Assembly: GCF_043678055.1 (NCBI RefSeq)
Contig: NZ_JBHEQA010000003.1
Coordinates: 248,001-312,000 of the forward strand
Length of the DNA stretch: 64,000 bases
Source of the DNA: Spongiimicrobium salis
Lineage (GTDB): Bacteria > Bacteroidota > Bacteroidia > Flavobacteriales > Flavobacteriaceae
Direction: 5' to 3'
Shown: positions 51,223-60,067 of the stretch, piece by piece
Layout of the letters: every line of letters begins with the position of its first letter
How positions within the stretch are numbered: position 1 is the first letter of the stretch
Translations under genes and position numbers: made by a program
Notes under the pieces: generated by a model
What the model was told of the DNA's origin: nothing
The model's database searches: none
Seen by the model: only the letters and a program-made list of their open reading frames with translations

Positions 51223-53697
51223 TTAGAATTTAAATTGCAAGGTACTATAAAATGTTCTTGATTCCGCAGGAATAATTCCAGGTCCCGGATATCCCGTGGC
51301 CCGTCTGGTAAAATAACTGTTATCCAAGAGGTTATTGATGCCCGCTTCCAATTTCCATTTTTTATAGGTATAAGATAGCGATAGGTCCAAAATATCATAG
51401 GCTGGTATGGTTCCCTCTATTCCCCTTTGATTATCATTAACGTCCTGAGGGGCATTGGTCGCATCCGTGAACTGTTCCGAGAGATAGGTATACTGCAGGC
51501 TTCCCAAGAAATTTCCATAGCCAAAGGAAAGTCCTGTTTTCAGATTCACCTTTGGAATAAACTCCACATTATTGCCTTCCACATTGATCTGATCCGAAGA
51601 TAAATATTCAGATTCCGTAAGGGCCAAATTTAAGAAGACATTCCATTTCAATTTTTCGATTCCCGGGAATACAATTTTTTTAAGGTTTAAATCTCCAAAA
51701 CCTTCCAGACCGTAGTTGAGCGCTGTTCCTATATTCCCCCTGAAACGTACGATTCTTCCGGTTTCCACTTCTTCTCCGAGCGCATTGACACGCGTTTCAC
51801 TGCGTAAAATTTCCCCAAGTCGGTCATCATATAAGAGCGCAAAGGCACCTACATCATAAGAAAGCACCTCTCCTACTCTTCCTCTTAATCCCAAATCTGC
51901 AGTAAAGCCATCTTCATCGGAGATATTGGGATCTACTTGAAAGGAAGGGTTTATCACTCTAATATCATTAAAGGTCACCGATCTATAGTTCTGTGAGAAA
52001 TTGGCATACAACTCGGCACTGGGATTAAATTTATAGGACAATCCAAGGCCAAATAAAAAGAAGTTTCGTTCAAAAGTTCTGTTATCGGGGATTTCTGCGT
52101 TCAACAATGGATTTCCGGCAAGATCTAGTACAATATTCCGAAAACTTCCTTCGCTCTGCGTTTTTATGTATTCGAATCTAAACCCAGGGGTAATGGAAAA
52201 CTTCTCCGAAAGCTGAAAAATATTCTCTCCGAACAATACCAAATTCAAATTTGGAAAATTAAACTCGGATTGGCGTTCAAAATTGGGGAATTCATCATCC
52301 CGAAACTGAAAATCTGGTCCCAAGCCATTGCTTCCAGGTCCCTGACGTTGATCATTATCTGTTTGATAATACTTGGATCCAAGCAATAGTACCGCATCTT
52401 GTTCTTTGATCTTATACCGTGTCAGCAGGCGGGCCTCCGCACCCCAGTTCTTAAAATCATCGACCAGCAACTCCCTAGGTTCGTTTAGGTCATCTGGTTG
52501 GGAAACCCTATTGGTTCTAAATCCAAGGGCTTTCCGGGAAGCGTCCAGTGTAAAAAGATTCAAACTAAAATCTGTTTTGGGCGAAAATCGATGATCTAAC
52601 TTTAAAGAAAACAATTTCCAATCTACATTGAACCAATTTCTACTGCGATTGCTGAAGGTAGGATCTTCTAAGAATTGGGCGTCCGTAAGTCCTCCGGGTT
52701 GTTTGGCCAAATAATTGAGAATAGTTGCCTCAAAAGTCAATTTGGTCTTGTCTGTAAATTGATATCCAAAATGCCCGTAATAATTTCTACTGTTAAAGTC
52801 AGAATTTGGACGGAAGCCACTTCCTTCTTTATAGTTGAAATAGGTATAATAACTAAATTTCCCTACGGTGCCACTTAAGCTGTTAAAACTGGTGAATAAA
52901 TCAAAAGAACCTACAGTTTGCCTACTTATCCATTCTATTTTCTTTTGGGGATTAGGTTGCTTTAATTTAAAATTCACAAGCCCTCCAAACTGGGGTCCAT
53001 ATTGCAAAGAAGCAGCTCCACGCACTACCTGTATCTGGCTCAAAGCCTCAGCAGGAGGTGTATAATAGCTTTCCGGGTACCCCAGGGCATCTGCACTAAT
53101 ATCATAGCCATTTTGCCGTGTGTTAAAATTGGCTGTCCGGTTAGGATCCAATCCTCTTCCCCCAATATTCAATTGGAGGCCCGCATCTCCATTCTCGTAA
53201 ATATTTAAGCCCACCACTTGACTATAAATCTGCCTGGGGTTACTAGTCGCCAAATTCGCGGTAATCTGATCCAATAGCACCACTTCGCTTTTCTTACCTG
53301 CATAAATGGCCGTCCCCTCTACTTTTTTCAGTTGTTTTAAAGCGAACACCCGTTCACGTTGTTGGGTTAAGACCACTTCTGACAATTGTTCGCTCAAAGC
53401 TTCCAATTGCAAATTGAGAACCGTTTGATCCGTAACCGTAACTTTCAATTCCTTTACTTCATATTCAAAGGCAAAGACAACCAAGGTATATTCTCCATTG
53501 GGAATCCCATCGATCAAAAAAGAACCGTTGACGGCTGCCTGTTCCAGGCGTTTAATTTCTTTAAGATAAACTTCGGCCCCATCTACCCCTTTTCCTTCTG
53601 CATTGCTAACAACTCCTGAAAGACTTCCTTGGGCAAAACTCACTGTTGTGATACACAGCGCGAGTATAAAACTTCTAAATTCCTGTAATGACATCAT
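51223..53697 (-). CDS. TonB-dependent outer-membrane receptor (FecA/siderophore type)
   Basis: The 824-residue protein has a signal peptide (about 1-22, VSFAQ) and a carboxypeptidase-regulatory-like domain (about 24-105). A plug domain (about 125-240: VVLLDQITANLATSNPRQIYSQVVGLNIYENGDAGLQLNIGGRG) and a 22-strand barrel ending FYSTLQFKF follow. LSYKFNPSAELYANFSQNYRSVTF matches iron-complex receptors of the FecA/FepA group. Its start overlaps the end of the HTTM gene by 23 bp, so translation is coupled. The neighbours (imelysin, CxxCH protein) point to iron or heme uptake; the ligand is unknown. Confidence 0.95.
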   Translation of the reverse strand: MMSLQEFRSFILALCITTVSFAQGSLSGVVSNAEGKGVDGAEVYLKEIKRLEQAAVNGSFLIDGIPNGEYTLVVFAFEYEVKELKVTVTDQTVLNLQLEALSEQLSEVVLTQQRERVFALKQLKKVEGTAIYAGKKSEVVLLDQITANLATSNPRQIYSQVVGLNIYENGDAGLQLNIGGRGLDPNRTANFNTRQNGYDISADALGYPESYYTPPAEALSQIQVVRGAASLQYGPQFGGLVNFKLKQPNPQKKIEWISRQTVGSFDLFTSFNSLSGTVGKFSYYTYFNYKEGSGFRPNSDFNSRNYYGHFGYQFTDKTKLTFEATILNYLAKQPGGLTDAQFLEDPTFSNRSRNWFNVDWKLFSLKLDHRFSPKTDFSLNLFTLDASRKALGFRTNRVSQPDDLNEPRELLVDDFKNWGAEARLLTRYKIKEQDAVLLLGSKYYQTDNDQRQGPGSNGLGPDFQFRDDEFPNFERQSEFNFPNLNLVLFGENIFQLSEKFSITPGFRFEYIKTQSEGSFRNIVLDLAGNPLLNAEIPDNRTFERNFFLFGLGLSYKFNPSAELYANFSQNYRSVTFNDIRVINPSFQVDPNISDEDGFTADLGLRGRVGEVLSYDVGAFALLYDDRLGEILRSETRVNALGEEVETGRIVRFRGNIGTALNYGLEGFGDLNLKKIVFPGIEKLKWNVFLNLALTESEYLSSDQINVEGNNVEFIPKVNLKTGLSFGYGNFLGSLQYTYLSEQFTDATNAPQDVNDNQRGIEGTIPAYDILDLSLSYTYKKWKLEAGINNLLDNSYFTRRATGYPGPGIIPAESRTFYSTLQFKF

Positions 53698-55042
53698 TGA
53701 ATGGCAATATCCACTTTTTAGGTTTAAATGATTCTTTTTCTTTGGTCAAATCTACGTTGGGATCTATATACGGTCTGCTCAACCTACCATTGAGGGCCAC
53801 ATAATTTTCCACATAAATGGCAATATTTTTATATCCCTTCTTTTGATATTCCTTCTCCAGGAAATGGGCATATTCCAATATAAAATCGGGTTGAAACGAC
53901 ATTTGTTTTTCCTGAAATTTGGTCAAATAGGCCGTATTGTCCACATAGAACCAGCGTTGGGTATCCTTGTCCACAATCTTGAATTGGGCGTATCCGGATT
54001 TTTCCATGAGCATTACCCTCCAGGAAAAGCGATATCCTTCTTCTGTCCAAAAGAGTTCTCCGGGATATAACAGATAACGCCAAGGCATAATCACTTGAAT
54101 ACTGAAAAAAAGAACGATCACAGCAAATTTTAATTGATTCACCCCCTTATTTTCCATAATCAATTTCAGTCCGGTATCGAATCTTTTTTTGTGAATCCTG
54201 AACCATTTTGAAAACCAACCCAATACTTTATGATGAACGTTCGCATCAAAAAAGACTAAGGCCGAAACAATCATAATATAGGGAAACATCCCAATGGGAA
54301 AGAGTACGCGGGTCAGGACATGGAACACGACCACCAATACAAAAGCCGCGATCCGTGTTCTACGCCAAAACAATAAAAAGGGAATGCAAAGATCGTAAAT
54401 GGCACCGATCCAACTAAATGCATAGTGCACCCATTTTTCGCCCATATAGGCCCCTAGAATAGGAACATCAAATTTTGAGGGCAACCATATTTTTAAGGGC
54501 ATGGCGTCCCATAACCAATCGGAGTTCAATTTGGCCAATCCTGCATAAATATAGACCAAGGCCAAAAGTAATTTTATACTGTCCGTAGTCCAACGTGGCA
54601 CACTAGAAAAAGGCTTGCGTGTGCTTCGTTTCGCATCTACGGAAAAATAGGAGTTTGCCGGCAGAAATATCATTAAAAAACTAAGGAGGCTGATAAAATA
54701 ATAATGATTGAGATAGGTGGTCTTATCCATGAGCTCGATATAGGTAAAACTCAGGAAGAAGACAGTGATAGCCCACTTATAACGATATCCAAGTGTAATA
54801 AAAAGGGTTGATAGGGCACAAACCGCAAAAATAAGGTAGGTAAATGTTCCCAGAGGCTTTACCCATTCAAAGCCGTAAAAAGAAAAGTGAAATCGAGGCT
54901 GTAGGTATAATTTTTCAATCCACCCGTAGCTCCAAAAGCGAATAATGCTGATAAACATCAAAATTCCAAAAAAAATACGAAAGACCGCTAATGGTGCGGC
55001 CTCCGTATAGGTATTTAAATATGATGTTATCCGTTCTTTCAT
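53675..55042 (-). CDS. HTTM domain membrane protein (vitamin K-dependent gamma-carboxylase-like)
   Basis: A 455-residue integral membrane protein. The N-terminal half has the HTTM (horizontally transferred transmembrane) four-helix pattern (APLAVFRIFFGILMFISIIRFW, LFITLGYRYKWAITVFFLSFTYIELMDKTTYLNHYYF, about 15-125), and further helices run to about 335. The soluble C-terminus (about 345-455) holds EEGYRFSWRVMLMEKSGYAQFKIVD, the region conserved with gamma-glutamyl carboxylase. Whether it carboxylates Glu or just shares the fold is not known. It is 3 bp from the imelysin gene and overlaps the TonB receptor gene, a linkage repeated in flavobacteria. Confidence 0.92.
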   Translation of the reverse strand: MKERITSYLNTYTEAAPLAVFRIFFGILMFISIIRFWSYGWIEKLYLQPRFHFSFYGFEWVKPLGTFTYLIFAVCALSTLFITLGYRYKWAITVFFLSFTYIELMDKTTYLNHYYFISLLSFLMIFLPANSYFSVDAKRSTRKPFSSVPRWTTDSIKLLLALVYIYAGLAKLNSDWLWDAMPLKIWLPSKFDVPILGAYMGEKWVHYAFSWIGAIYDLCIPFLLFWRRTRIAAFVLVVVFHVLTRVLFPIGMFPYIMIVSALVFFDANVHHKVLGWFSKWFRIHKKRFDTGLKLIMENKGVNQLKFAVIVLFFSIQVIMPWRYLLYPGELFWTEEGYRFSWRVMLMEKSGYAQFKIVDKDTQRWFYVDNTAYLTKFQEKQMSFQPDFILEYAHFLEKEYQKKGYKNIAIYVENYVALNGRLSRPYIDPNVDLTKEKESFKPKKWILPFNDVITGI

Positions 55043-55045
55043 GAA

Positions 55046-56185
55046 TTAATCCCCATCAGCGTCCACAAAATCAACACTGATACTCAAGGCAGAAACCATA
55101 TCCACTTTCATTAGTGGAACCACGCGCTGTACTTCATCATAGGCCGTAAGCATCTGTACTGGCGGATTGTTATTTTCAATCTCATCCCGAAACTCTCCCA
55201 AACCATTGACCATAGTACGAGCCAAGTTCAATTGATCATTGATGATATCCCCGAGATTTTCCCCATCTTTCACCGCATTCAAAGCTTCCAAGTAATCGAA
55301 CAGACTTTCCCCGTTCTGACTGGAACCAAAATGCCTTCCATTGAAGAAATCCTGAACGGCATCCAAGCCTTCCAAAAAGAAAACCTTTCCTCTATCGGAC
55401 TGATAAAAAGCCTCCAGGGTATTTGGTGCCGGGGTTCCAGAAAAAACCCCTAAAGGAATTCCCATTTTCCCTGCTCTCAAGAATTTTTCATAATAAAAAA
55501 TATAGTCATTCACCATGCGGTCTACAGAAGCTGTTGCCGAAGAGCCGTCATTATTCACAAAAGTATCCCGAAATCCATTCTGCCATTCTCCCAAAACGCC
55601 ATTGGAAAGTGTGCTCATATCAGCAATAATATCTTCCAAGTAGGTAAGGTAATTCCCTTGTCCCAATAGCGCAACGATCTCAGCATCGGTATCGGCACTC
55701 CCATTGATCAAATAGTCAATGGCAGGAAAACCTTTGGTATCCCTATTGGAAGGTAAAGAAAGATTATATCCGCCATTGGCAATATTACTTTCTATATCCG
55801 ATACACTGGTAGGGTAGGTATTAATATTTAAATGTAAACCTATATCCTCGGCAGGGCCATTTTCAAAAATTGATGCAGGTTGCCAGGCCAAGTAGGCATC
55901 GGACCAGGCTGTGCGGAATGCTGCCAGCGTAGTTTCATTGGTATCTGCAGTGAGATTTTGCAACGCATTTTGCAAGCTTACCAAACTGGTAGTAAAATTA
56001 GTATAGGAAGGAATAATGATATTGTCTGCCCAATTGGCCAGCATTGCACCCCGGTCAAAAACCACATTGGTCGGAGGCGTCACTCCTCCGGAACCTCCAC
56101 CAGTATCATCATCGCCACCCGAGGAACAAGCCCATATAGATACGGACAGGACAATCAAAGCTACATAATACCAACTCCTTTTCAT
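55046..56185 (-). CDS. Imelysin-family lipoprotein (iron-regulated, M75-like)
   Basis: ATG 56185 (MKRSWYYVALIVLSVSIWAC) gives 379 residues with lipobox Cys20; the frame extends further upstream to 56221 without improving the signal. The mature protein is alpha-helical, with the imelysin pattern AWSDAYLAWQPASIFENGPAEDIGLHLNINTYPT. The GLHLN segment corresponds to the GxHxxE motif but the Glu is replaced. FPAIDYLINGSADTDAEI is the second conserved block. Imelysins bind iron or heme at the cell surface. It is next to a DUF4856 lipoprotein and the HTTM gene. Confidence 0.93.
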   Translation of the reverse strand: MKRSWYYVALIVLSVSIWACSSGGDDDTGGGSGGVTPPTNVVFDRGAMLANWADNIIIPSYTNFTTSLVSLQNALQNLTADTNETTLAAFRTAWSDAYLAWQPASIFENGPAEDIGLHLNINTYPTSVSDIESNIANGGYNLSLPSNRDTKGFPAIDYLINGSADTDAEIVALLGQGNYLTYLEDIIADMSTLSNGVLGEWQNGFRDTFVNNDGSSATASVDRMVNDYIFYYEKFLRAGKMGIPLGVFSGTPAPNTLEAFYQSDRGKVFFLEGLDAVQDFFNGRHFGSSQNGESLFDYLEALNAVKDGENLGDIINDQLNLARTMVNGLGEFRDEIENNNPPVQMLTAYDEVQRVVPLMKVDMVSALSISVDFVDADGD

Positions 56186-56286
56186 TTTCTTATTTTTATT
56201 TATTCTAATTAAACGATGCAAATATAAGCATAGGAATGGGATTCCCTATAAAGAATCCCATTCTTTTTTATGGTTCAATTTTGTAT

Positions 56287-57591
56287 TTACTCCGTACTTC
56301 CAGCTTGGGCTACTGTAAAGTCAAACTTAGCCGCAATGGCTTCAGAAATCGCATCCAAAGTCTCAGAAGTCAAATCCCAAAGTCCGTTGGGACCATCGGC
56401 AAGAAGATCTGCCAGGAAACCATTCACTTCAGTCCTTGTAAAGAATGGACTGTTGGTTCCGGGCATTCTTGTAAACTGTAGGCTATAGATAAAACCATAT
56501 CCTTCGGATAAGTCGTGGAATCCACCTCCAAAATCATCATTTTCCAGAGCCAGTTTTCCTTGTTGTAGGTAGAATACTGCTCTAATGGCCACTACCTCAG
56601 ATATTTTTTGTCTTAAAATGGTAGCTTGCTGATCTCTAAGTTCATAATCATTAGCTACAATAGCTGCTCTACCTAATTTATAGGCTTGAAAAATATCATC
56701 TGCGATACCCGCAAAATCAGGATCATTCTCTACTCTTCCAATATATTTGTTCAAGAAGCTATCATCATCCCCAATGGTTGGGTTCGGATTGGTTAAATCT
56801 TGAGCGGTACCATAAGCGTAGCCATAAGCTTCATCCCAATCGTGTTCCATACCGGTGTAAGGGTTATCACCTTCCAATACTAAATTATCATTATCGGCCC
56901 TGTTTGTTCCAGCATCCAAGAAATCCGCACTGATATAGTTGTTTAGGATCTGATCTACCATCAAAGCACCGATCAACGACTTATTAAAGACTTGGTTGAA
57001 TTCCAGTCCGTTGGCCGCTACATAGCGTGTAGAACTTCCATCGGCCAATTGCCCGGCTACTCCAGCACTTGCAAGATTGTTAAAGTTTGGAAATACATCA
57101 TTTACCTGGGTCTCGATCCATCCATCAAATTCAGCTCTAATTTCTGCTTGCACAGTAGCATTGGAAGAAAAGAAATCATTGGAAGCCGCTGTTTTTCCGA
57201 TGACATTCTTATCAGATGCATTCAAATCAGCATCCTCAAAATCGGCATTTCCTTCTTGATGGGTAAACTGTGCACGTAAGCGTTCCAGGGTCTCTGAATC
57301 GTCCCTTAAACCTGAGAGAAGTTCTTCTCCCATAAGGATGCGTGTAGTCTGTCCACTAAAACTCACCGTAGAAACTCCATCTCGTTCAAATACAAAGTTG
57401 GTAGGGTTCTCTATTCCAGTTTCACATGGTGTACAGGATGATCCGCCACAGTCCACACCGGTTTCATCCCCGTTCATAATACCATCACTACAACTAGCTG
57501 CTACCGGATCAACTCCTCCATCATCATCTGAAGAACATGCCTCTAGTACCACAAGTGCTGTTATAACAAGGAAAAACTTTTGAATTCGCAT
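56287..57591 (-). CDS. DUF4856 domain lipoprotein
   Basis: 434 residues with lipobox VLEAC (Cys19). A short Cys-rich segment (CSDGIMNGDETGVDCGGSSCTPC, about 34-57) has the DGIxNGDExGVDCGG pattern common in Bacteroidota surface proteins. The DUF4856 domain begins NPTNFVFERDGVSTVSFSGQTTRILMGEELLSGL (about 62) and continues to the end, including GMEHDWDEAYGYAYG. DUF4856 genes are repeatedly next to imelysin and TonB-receptor genes, so a surface iron or heme role is likely. First gene of the operon, 101 bp upstream of imelysin, with a consensus promoter. Confidence 0.93.
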   Translation of the reverse strand: MRIQKFFLVITALVVLEACSSDDDGGVDPVAASCSDGIMNGDETGVDCGGSSCTPCETGIENPTNFVFERDGVSTVSFSGQTTRILMGEELLSGLRDDSETLERLRAQFTHQEGNADFEDADLNASDKNVIGKTAASNDFFSSNATVQAEIRAEFDGWIETQVNDVFPNFNNLASAGVAGQLADGSSTRYVAANGLEFNQVFNKSLIGALMVDQILNNYISADFLDAGTNRADNDNLVLEGDNPYTGMEHDWDEAYGYAYGTAQDLTNPNPTIGDDDSFLNKYIGRVENDPDFAGIADDIFQAYKLGRAAIVANDYELRDQQATILRQKISEVVAIRAVFYLQQGKLALENDDFGGGFHDLSEGYGFIYSLQFTRMPGTNSPFFTRTEVNGFLADLLADGPNGLWDLTSETLDAISEAIAAKFDFTVAQAGSTE

Positions 57592-57596
57592 TTTAT

Positions 57597-57609
57597 TTTT
57601 ATTTAGATT
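57597..57609 (+). promoter_or_regulatory. Left arm of a 13-bp inverted repeat flanking the iron-operon promoter
   Basis: TTTTATTTAGATT. It is the exact reverse complement of 57680-57692 and lies in the 5' leader of the DUF4856 gene, 6 bp upstream of its ATG. Candidate metalloregulator (Fur-type) half-site pair. Confidence 0.45.
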
Positions 57610-57634
57610 GATTATTAATAATTTTATTTGACCG

Positions 57635-57665
57635 CAAATTTAAAGGACAAATTGAATTACACAAA
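57635..57665 (-). promoter_or_regulatory. Consensus promoter of the DUF4856-imelysin-HTTM-TonB operon
   Basis: On the minus strand: TTTG (57665-57662), 19-bp spacer, TAAATTTG (57642-57635). This is a full match to the Bacteroidota housekeeping promoter TTTG-N19-TAnnTTTG, 44 bp upstream of the ATG at 57591. Confidence 0.8.
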
Positions 57666-57679
57666 GTTTATTTGTATTA

Positions 57680-57692
57680 AATCTAAATAAAA
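57680..57692 (+). promoter_or_regulatory. Right arm of the 13-bp inverted repeat flanking the iron-operon promoter
   Basis: AATCTAAATAAAA, reverse complement of 57597-57609, located 15 bp upstream of the -33 box. The 70 bp between the arms contain the whole promoter. Confidence 0.45.
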
Positions 57693-57745
57693 TTAAAGAA
57701 TTAACATTTTGGTAATATTTGATCAAAAAAAGAAGAAAATCACAA

Positions 57746-58612
57746 TCAGTGATACGCAGAAAAGAGTTCCGTGGCCTTGTTATAAGCGGCTTCAAATACC
57801 ATCCAGTTTACATTGGATTCCGCCTTTATAGCGGTAAAGTGGGAAAGCATTTTTTCCGTGGGCATATTCCCGGTAAGTTCATCCTTGGCCATTGGGCAAC
57901 CTCCAAATCCCTGTATAGCCCCATCAAAACGCCTACAACCTGCCTTATAGGCGGCATCTACTTTTTCATGCCATTTACTAGGGGTGGTATGCAAATGTGC
58001 TCCAAATTCAATTTCGGGATATTTTGGAATCAAATTGGAAAAAAGATAATCGATCACCTCCGGGGTAGAACTCCCTACGGTATCGGACAGTGATAGGATT
58101 TTGACGCCCATTTGCGCCAAACGCTCCGTCCACTCTCCTACGATTTCAACATTCCAAGGGTCGCCATAGGGATTTCCAAACCCCATGGATATATAGGTCA
58201 CCACTTCTTTTCCACAGGCATCGGCAATGTTCAAAATCTCCTGCAAGGTATCAATGGATTGTGCGATGGTCTTGTGCGTATTTCGCATCTGGAAGTTCTC
58301 TGAAATAGAAAATGGATAGCCCAAATAGCGTATGGGTTCATGTTTGGCAGCATCCTGTGCTCCCCGTACATTAGCAATAATAGCCAATAATTTACTTTTA
58401 GTATTTGAGAGGTCCAATTGTGCCAATACCTCCGCCGTATCTACCATTTGGGGAATGGCCTTGGGCGATACAAAACTCCCAAAATCCAAGGTATCAAAAC
58501 CGCATCCTAATAGGGACTGGATATATTTTACTTTTTTTTCCGTAGGGATAAACATTTTAATGCCTTGCATGGCATCTCTGGGACATTCTATGATTTTTAC
58601 GGTATTCGGCAT
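57746..58612 (-). CDS. Hydroxymethylglutaryl-CoA lyase
   Basis: The 288-residue TIM-barrel enzyme splits HMG-CoA into acetyl-CoA and acetoacetate (leucine degradation). It begins VKIIECPRDAMQGIKMFIPTEKKVKYIQSLLGCGFDTLDFGSFVSPKAIPQM, with the Arg-Asp metal/substrate pair. KILSLSDTVGSSTPE, FGAHLHTTP (metal His pair, about 210-214) and RRFDGAIQGFGGCPMAKDELTGNMPTE follow, the last with the catalytic GGCP Cys. Standard length. It has its own promoter; no leucine-pathway genes are adjacent. Confidence 0.95.
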   Translation of the reverse strand: MPNTVKIIECPRDAMQGIKMFIPTEKKVKYIQSLLGCGFDTLDFGSFVSPKAIPQMVDTAEVLAQLDLSNTKSKLLAIIANVRGAQDAAKHEPIRYLGYPFSISENFQMRNTHKTIAQSIDTLQEILNIADACGKEVVTYISMGFGNPYGDPWNVEIVGEWTERLAQMGVKILSLSDTVGSSTPEVIDYLFSNLIPKYPEIEFGAHLHTTPSKWHEKVDAAYKAGCRRFDGAIQGFGGCPMAKDELTGNMPTEKMLSHFTAIKAESNVNWMVFEAAYNKATELFSAYH

Positions 58613-58933
58613 TATTGTCGCTTTAATGCGTGGCTTGCGATTGCCACAATTCAGCTAGGATATCCCTTCCATTCTTCTTCTTTCCTTACAACGCTAACTT
58701 TCGATACAAAATTACTATTATTTATCTGATAATTATAGGTTCATTATAGCTTAAGAAGTTTTGACATGTAACCTACTGATTCAAGGCTTTCAAACCCTAA
58801 ATTACAACCCTAAGCATTGCCCTTTTCTTATTTTATTTTTTTCGCACTCGCATAAAAATCACAAAGCTTTGCCCCTCAGCATAGCTCGGATAAAGTGATA
58901 TTAAAACCTACAAAGGGTGCATCCCGAGATAAA
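58613..58933. other. Non-coding interval between pyrD and the HMG-CoA lyase gene
   Basis: 321 bp with no supported ORF. It contains the minus-strand promoter element at 58707-58714. I saw no hairpin terminator for pyrD, tRNA or repeat in the remainder. Confidence 0.5.
58707..58714 (-). promoter_or_regulatory. Promoter -7 element for the HMG-CoA lyase gene
   Basis: CAAAATTA on the plus strand is TAATTTTG on the minus strand, 94 bp upstream of the ATG at 58612. Confidence 0.5.
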
Positions 58934-59980
58934 CTATTTTTCCTCCATGCTTCGGAGGACAGCCTTATTAATGCGCTTGATCAAAGCCGGTCCCTCGTAG
59001 ACAAAACCTGTCCATAATTGGATCAAATCCGCTCCTGCCTCCAATTTTTCCAGGGCGTCTTCAGCAGAATGTATTCCCCCAACACCAATAATGGGAAAAG
59101 CCTTGTTGCTTTTCTCCGCTAAAAACCGAATGACTTCGGTACTTCTTTGGGTCAATGGTTTTCCGCTCAGCCCTCCATTTTCTTTGGTCAAAAGAGCATC
59201 AGACCGTAAATTGTCGCGAGAAATGGTCGTATTTGTAGCAATGACCCCATCGATCTTACTTTCGGTAACAATAGTAATAATATCCAAGAGTTGATCGTCA
59301 TTTAAATCTGGGGCTATTTTTAGAAGAATAGGTTTCTCCTTGCTGTTCCTGGCTGAGGCAACCTCCACATTCTTCTTCTTAATGGCCCGCAAGAGGGCGG
59401 TTAAAGGTTCTTTATCCTGTAATTCCCGTAATCCGGGAGTATTTGGGGAACTGACATTGGCAACAAAGTAATCTACATGATCGAAGAGCGCCTCAAAACA
59501 AATCATATAATCATCGATAGCTTGGGCATTTGGTGTTACTTTATTTTTTCCAATATTCCCGCCAATAAGCACTTTATGATGCTTTTTTAAGTTCTTCACC
59601 GCTTCCAGAACTCCTTCATTATTGAATCCCATCCTATTAATAATTGCCTTATCCGCTTTCAATCGGAACAATCTCTTTTTGGGATTTCCGGCTTGTGCTT
59701 TAGGGGTAAGTGTTCCTATTTCCACAAAACCAAAACCGAAATCGGCCAACTCATTGTACAATTTGGCATTCTTATCAAAACCCGCTGCCAAGCCCACCGG
59801 ATTTTTAAACTTCAAGCCAAATACCTCCCGCTCCAATCGATGATCATTGAGCGCATAACAGGCTCTAAAAAGTCCAGATAAACCTAATTTGGACATCATT
59901 TTAATCATTGAAAAAGAAAGGTAATGCACTTTTTCAGGGTCCAATAAAAAAAGAAGGGGTCTTATGAATCGGGTATACAT
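58934..59980 (-). CDS. pyrD: Dihydroorotate dehydrogenase (quinone), class 2
   Basis: The 348-residue FMN enzyme of pyrimidine synthesis is membrane-associated through an N-terminal extension (MYTRFIRPLLFLLDPEKVHYLSFSMIKMM, about 1-40). The barrel shows NPVGLAAGFDKNAKLYNELADFGFGFVEIGTLTP, FRLKADKAIINRMGFNNEG, the catalytic Ser region VANVSSPNTPGLRELQ, LLKIAPDLND, ATNTTISR and GVGGIHSAEDALEKLEAGADLIQLWTGFVYEGP. Normal length. Monocistronic, with its own -7 element at 59999-60006. Confidence 0.97.
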   Translation of the reverse strand: MYTRFIRPLLFLLDPEKVHYLSFSMIKMMSKLGLSGLFRACYALNDHRLEREVFGLKFKNPVGLAAGFDKNAKLYNELADFGFGFVEIGTLTPKAQAGNPKKRLFRLKADKAIINRMGFNNEGVLEAVKNLKKHHKVLIGGNIGKNKVTPNAQAIDDYMICFEALFDHVDYFVANVSSPNTPGLRELQDKEPLTALLRAIKKKNVEVASARNSKEKPILLKIAPDLNDDQLLDIITIVTESKIDGVIATNTTISRDNLRSDALLTKENGGLSGKPLTQRSTEVIRFLAEKSNKAFPIIGVGGIHSAEDALEKLEAGADLIQLWTGFVYEGPALIKRINKAVLRSMEEK

Positions 59981-59998
59981 CTATTTGAAAAATTTGCA

Positions 59999-60006
59999 CA
60001 AAAATA
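59999..60006 (-). promoter_or_regulatory. Promoter -7 element for pyrD
   Basis: CAAAAATA on the plus strand is TATTTTTG on the minus strand, 18 bp upstream of the ATG at 59980. Confidence 0.55.
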
Positions 60007-60067
60007 CAAACTAGGATGCTGTGAACTGGGATTCTCAAACTATTTTATTTAGAGGAAGCAGAAAAAA

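Noticed and set aside
58613..58933. Search for a small RNA, tRNA or riboswitch in the gap before pyrD
   Set aside because: No cloverleaf, conserved riboswitch core or strong hairpin could be made out by eye.
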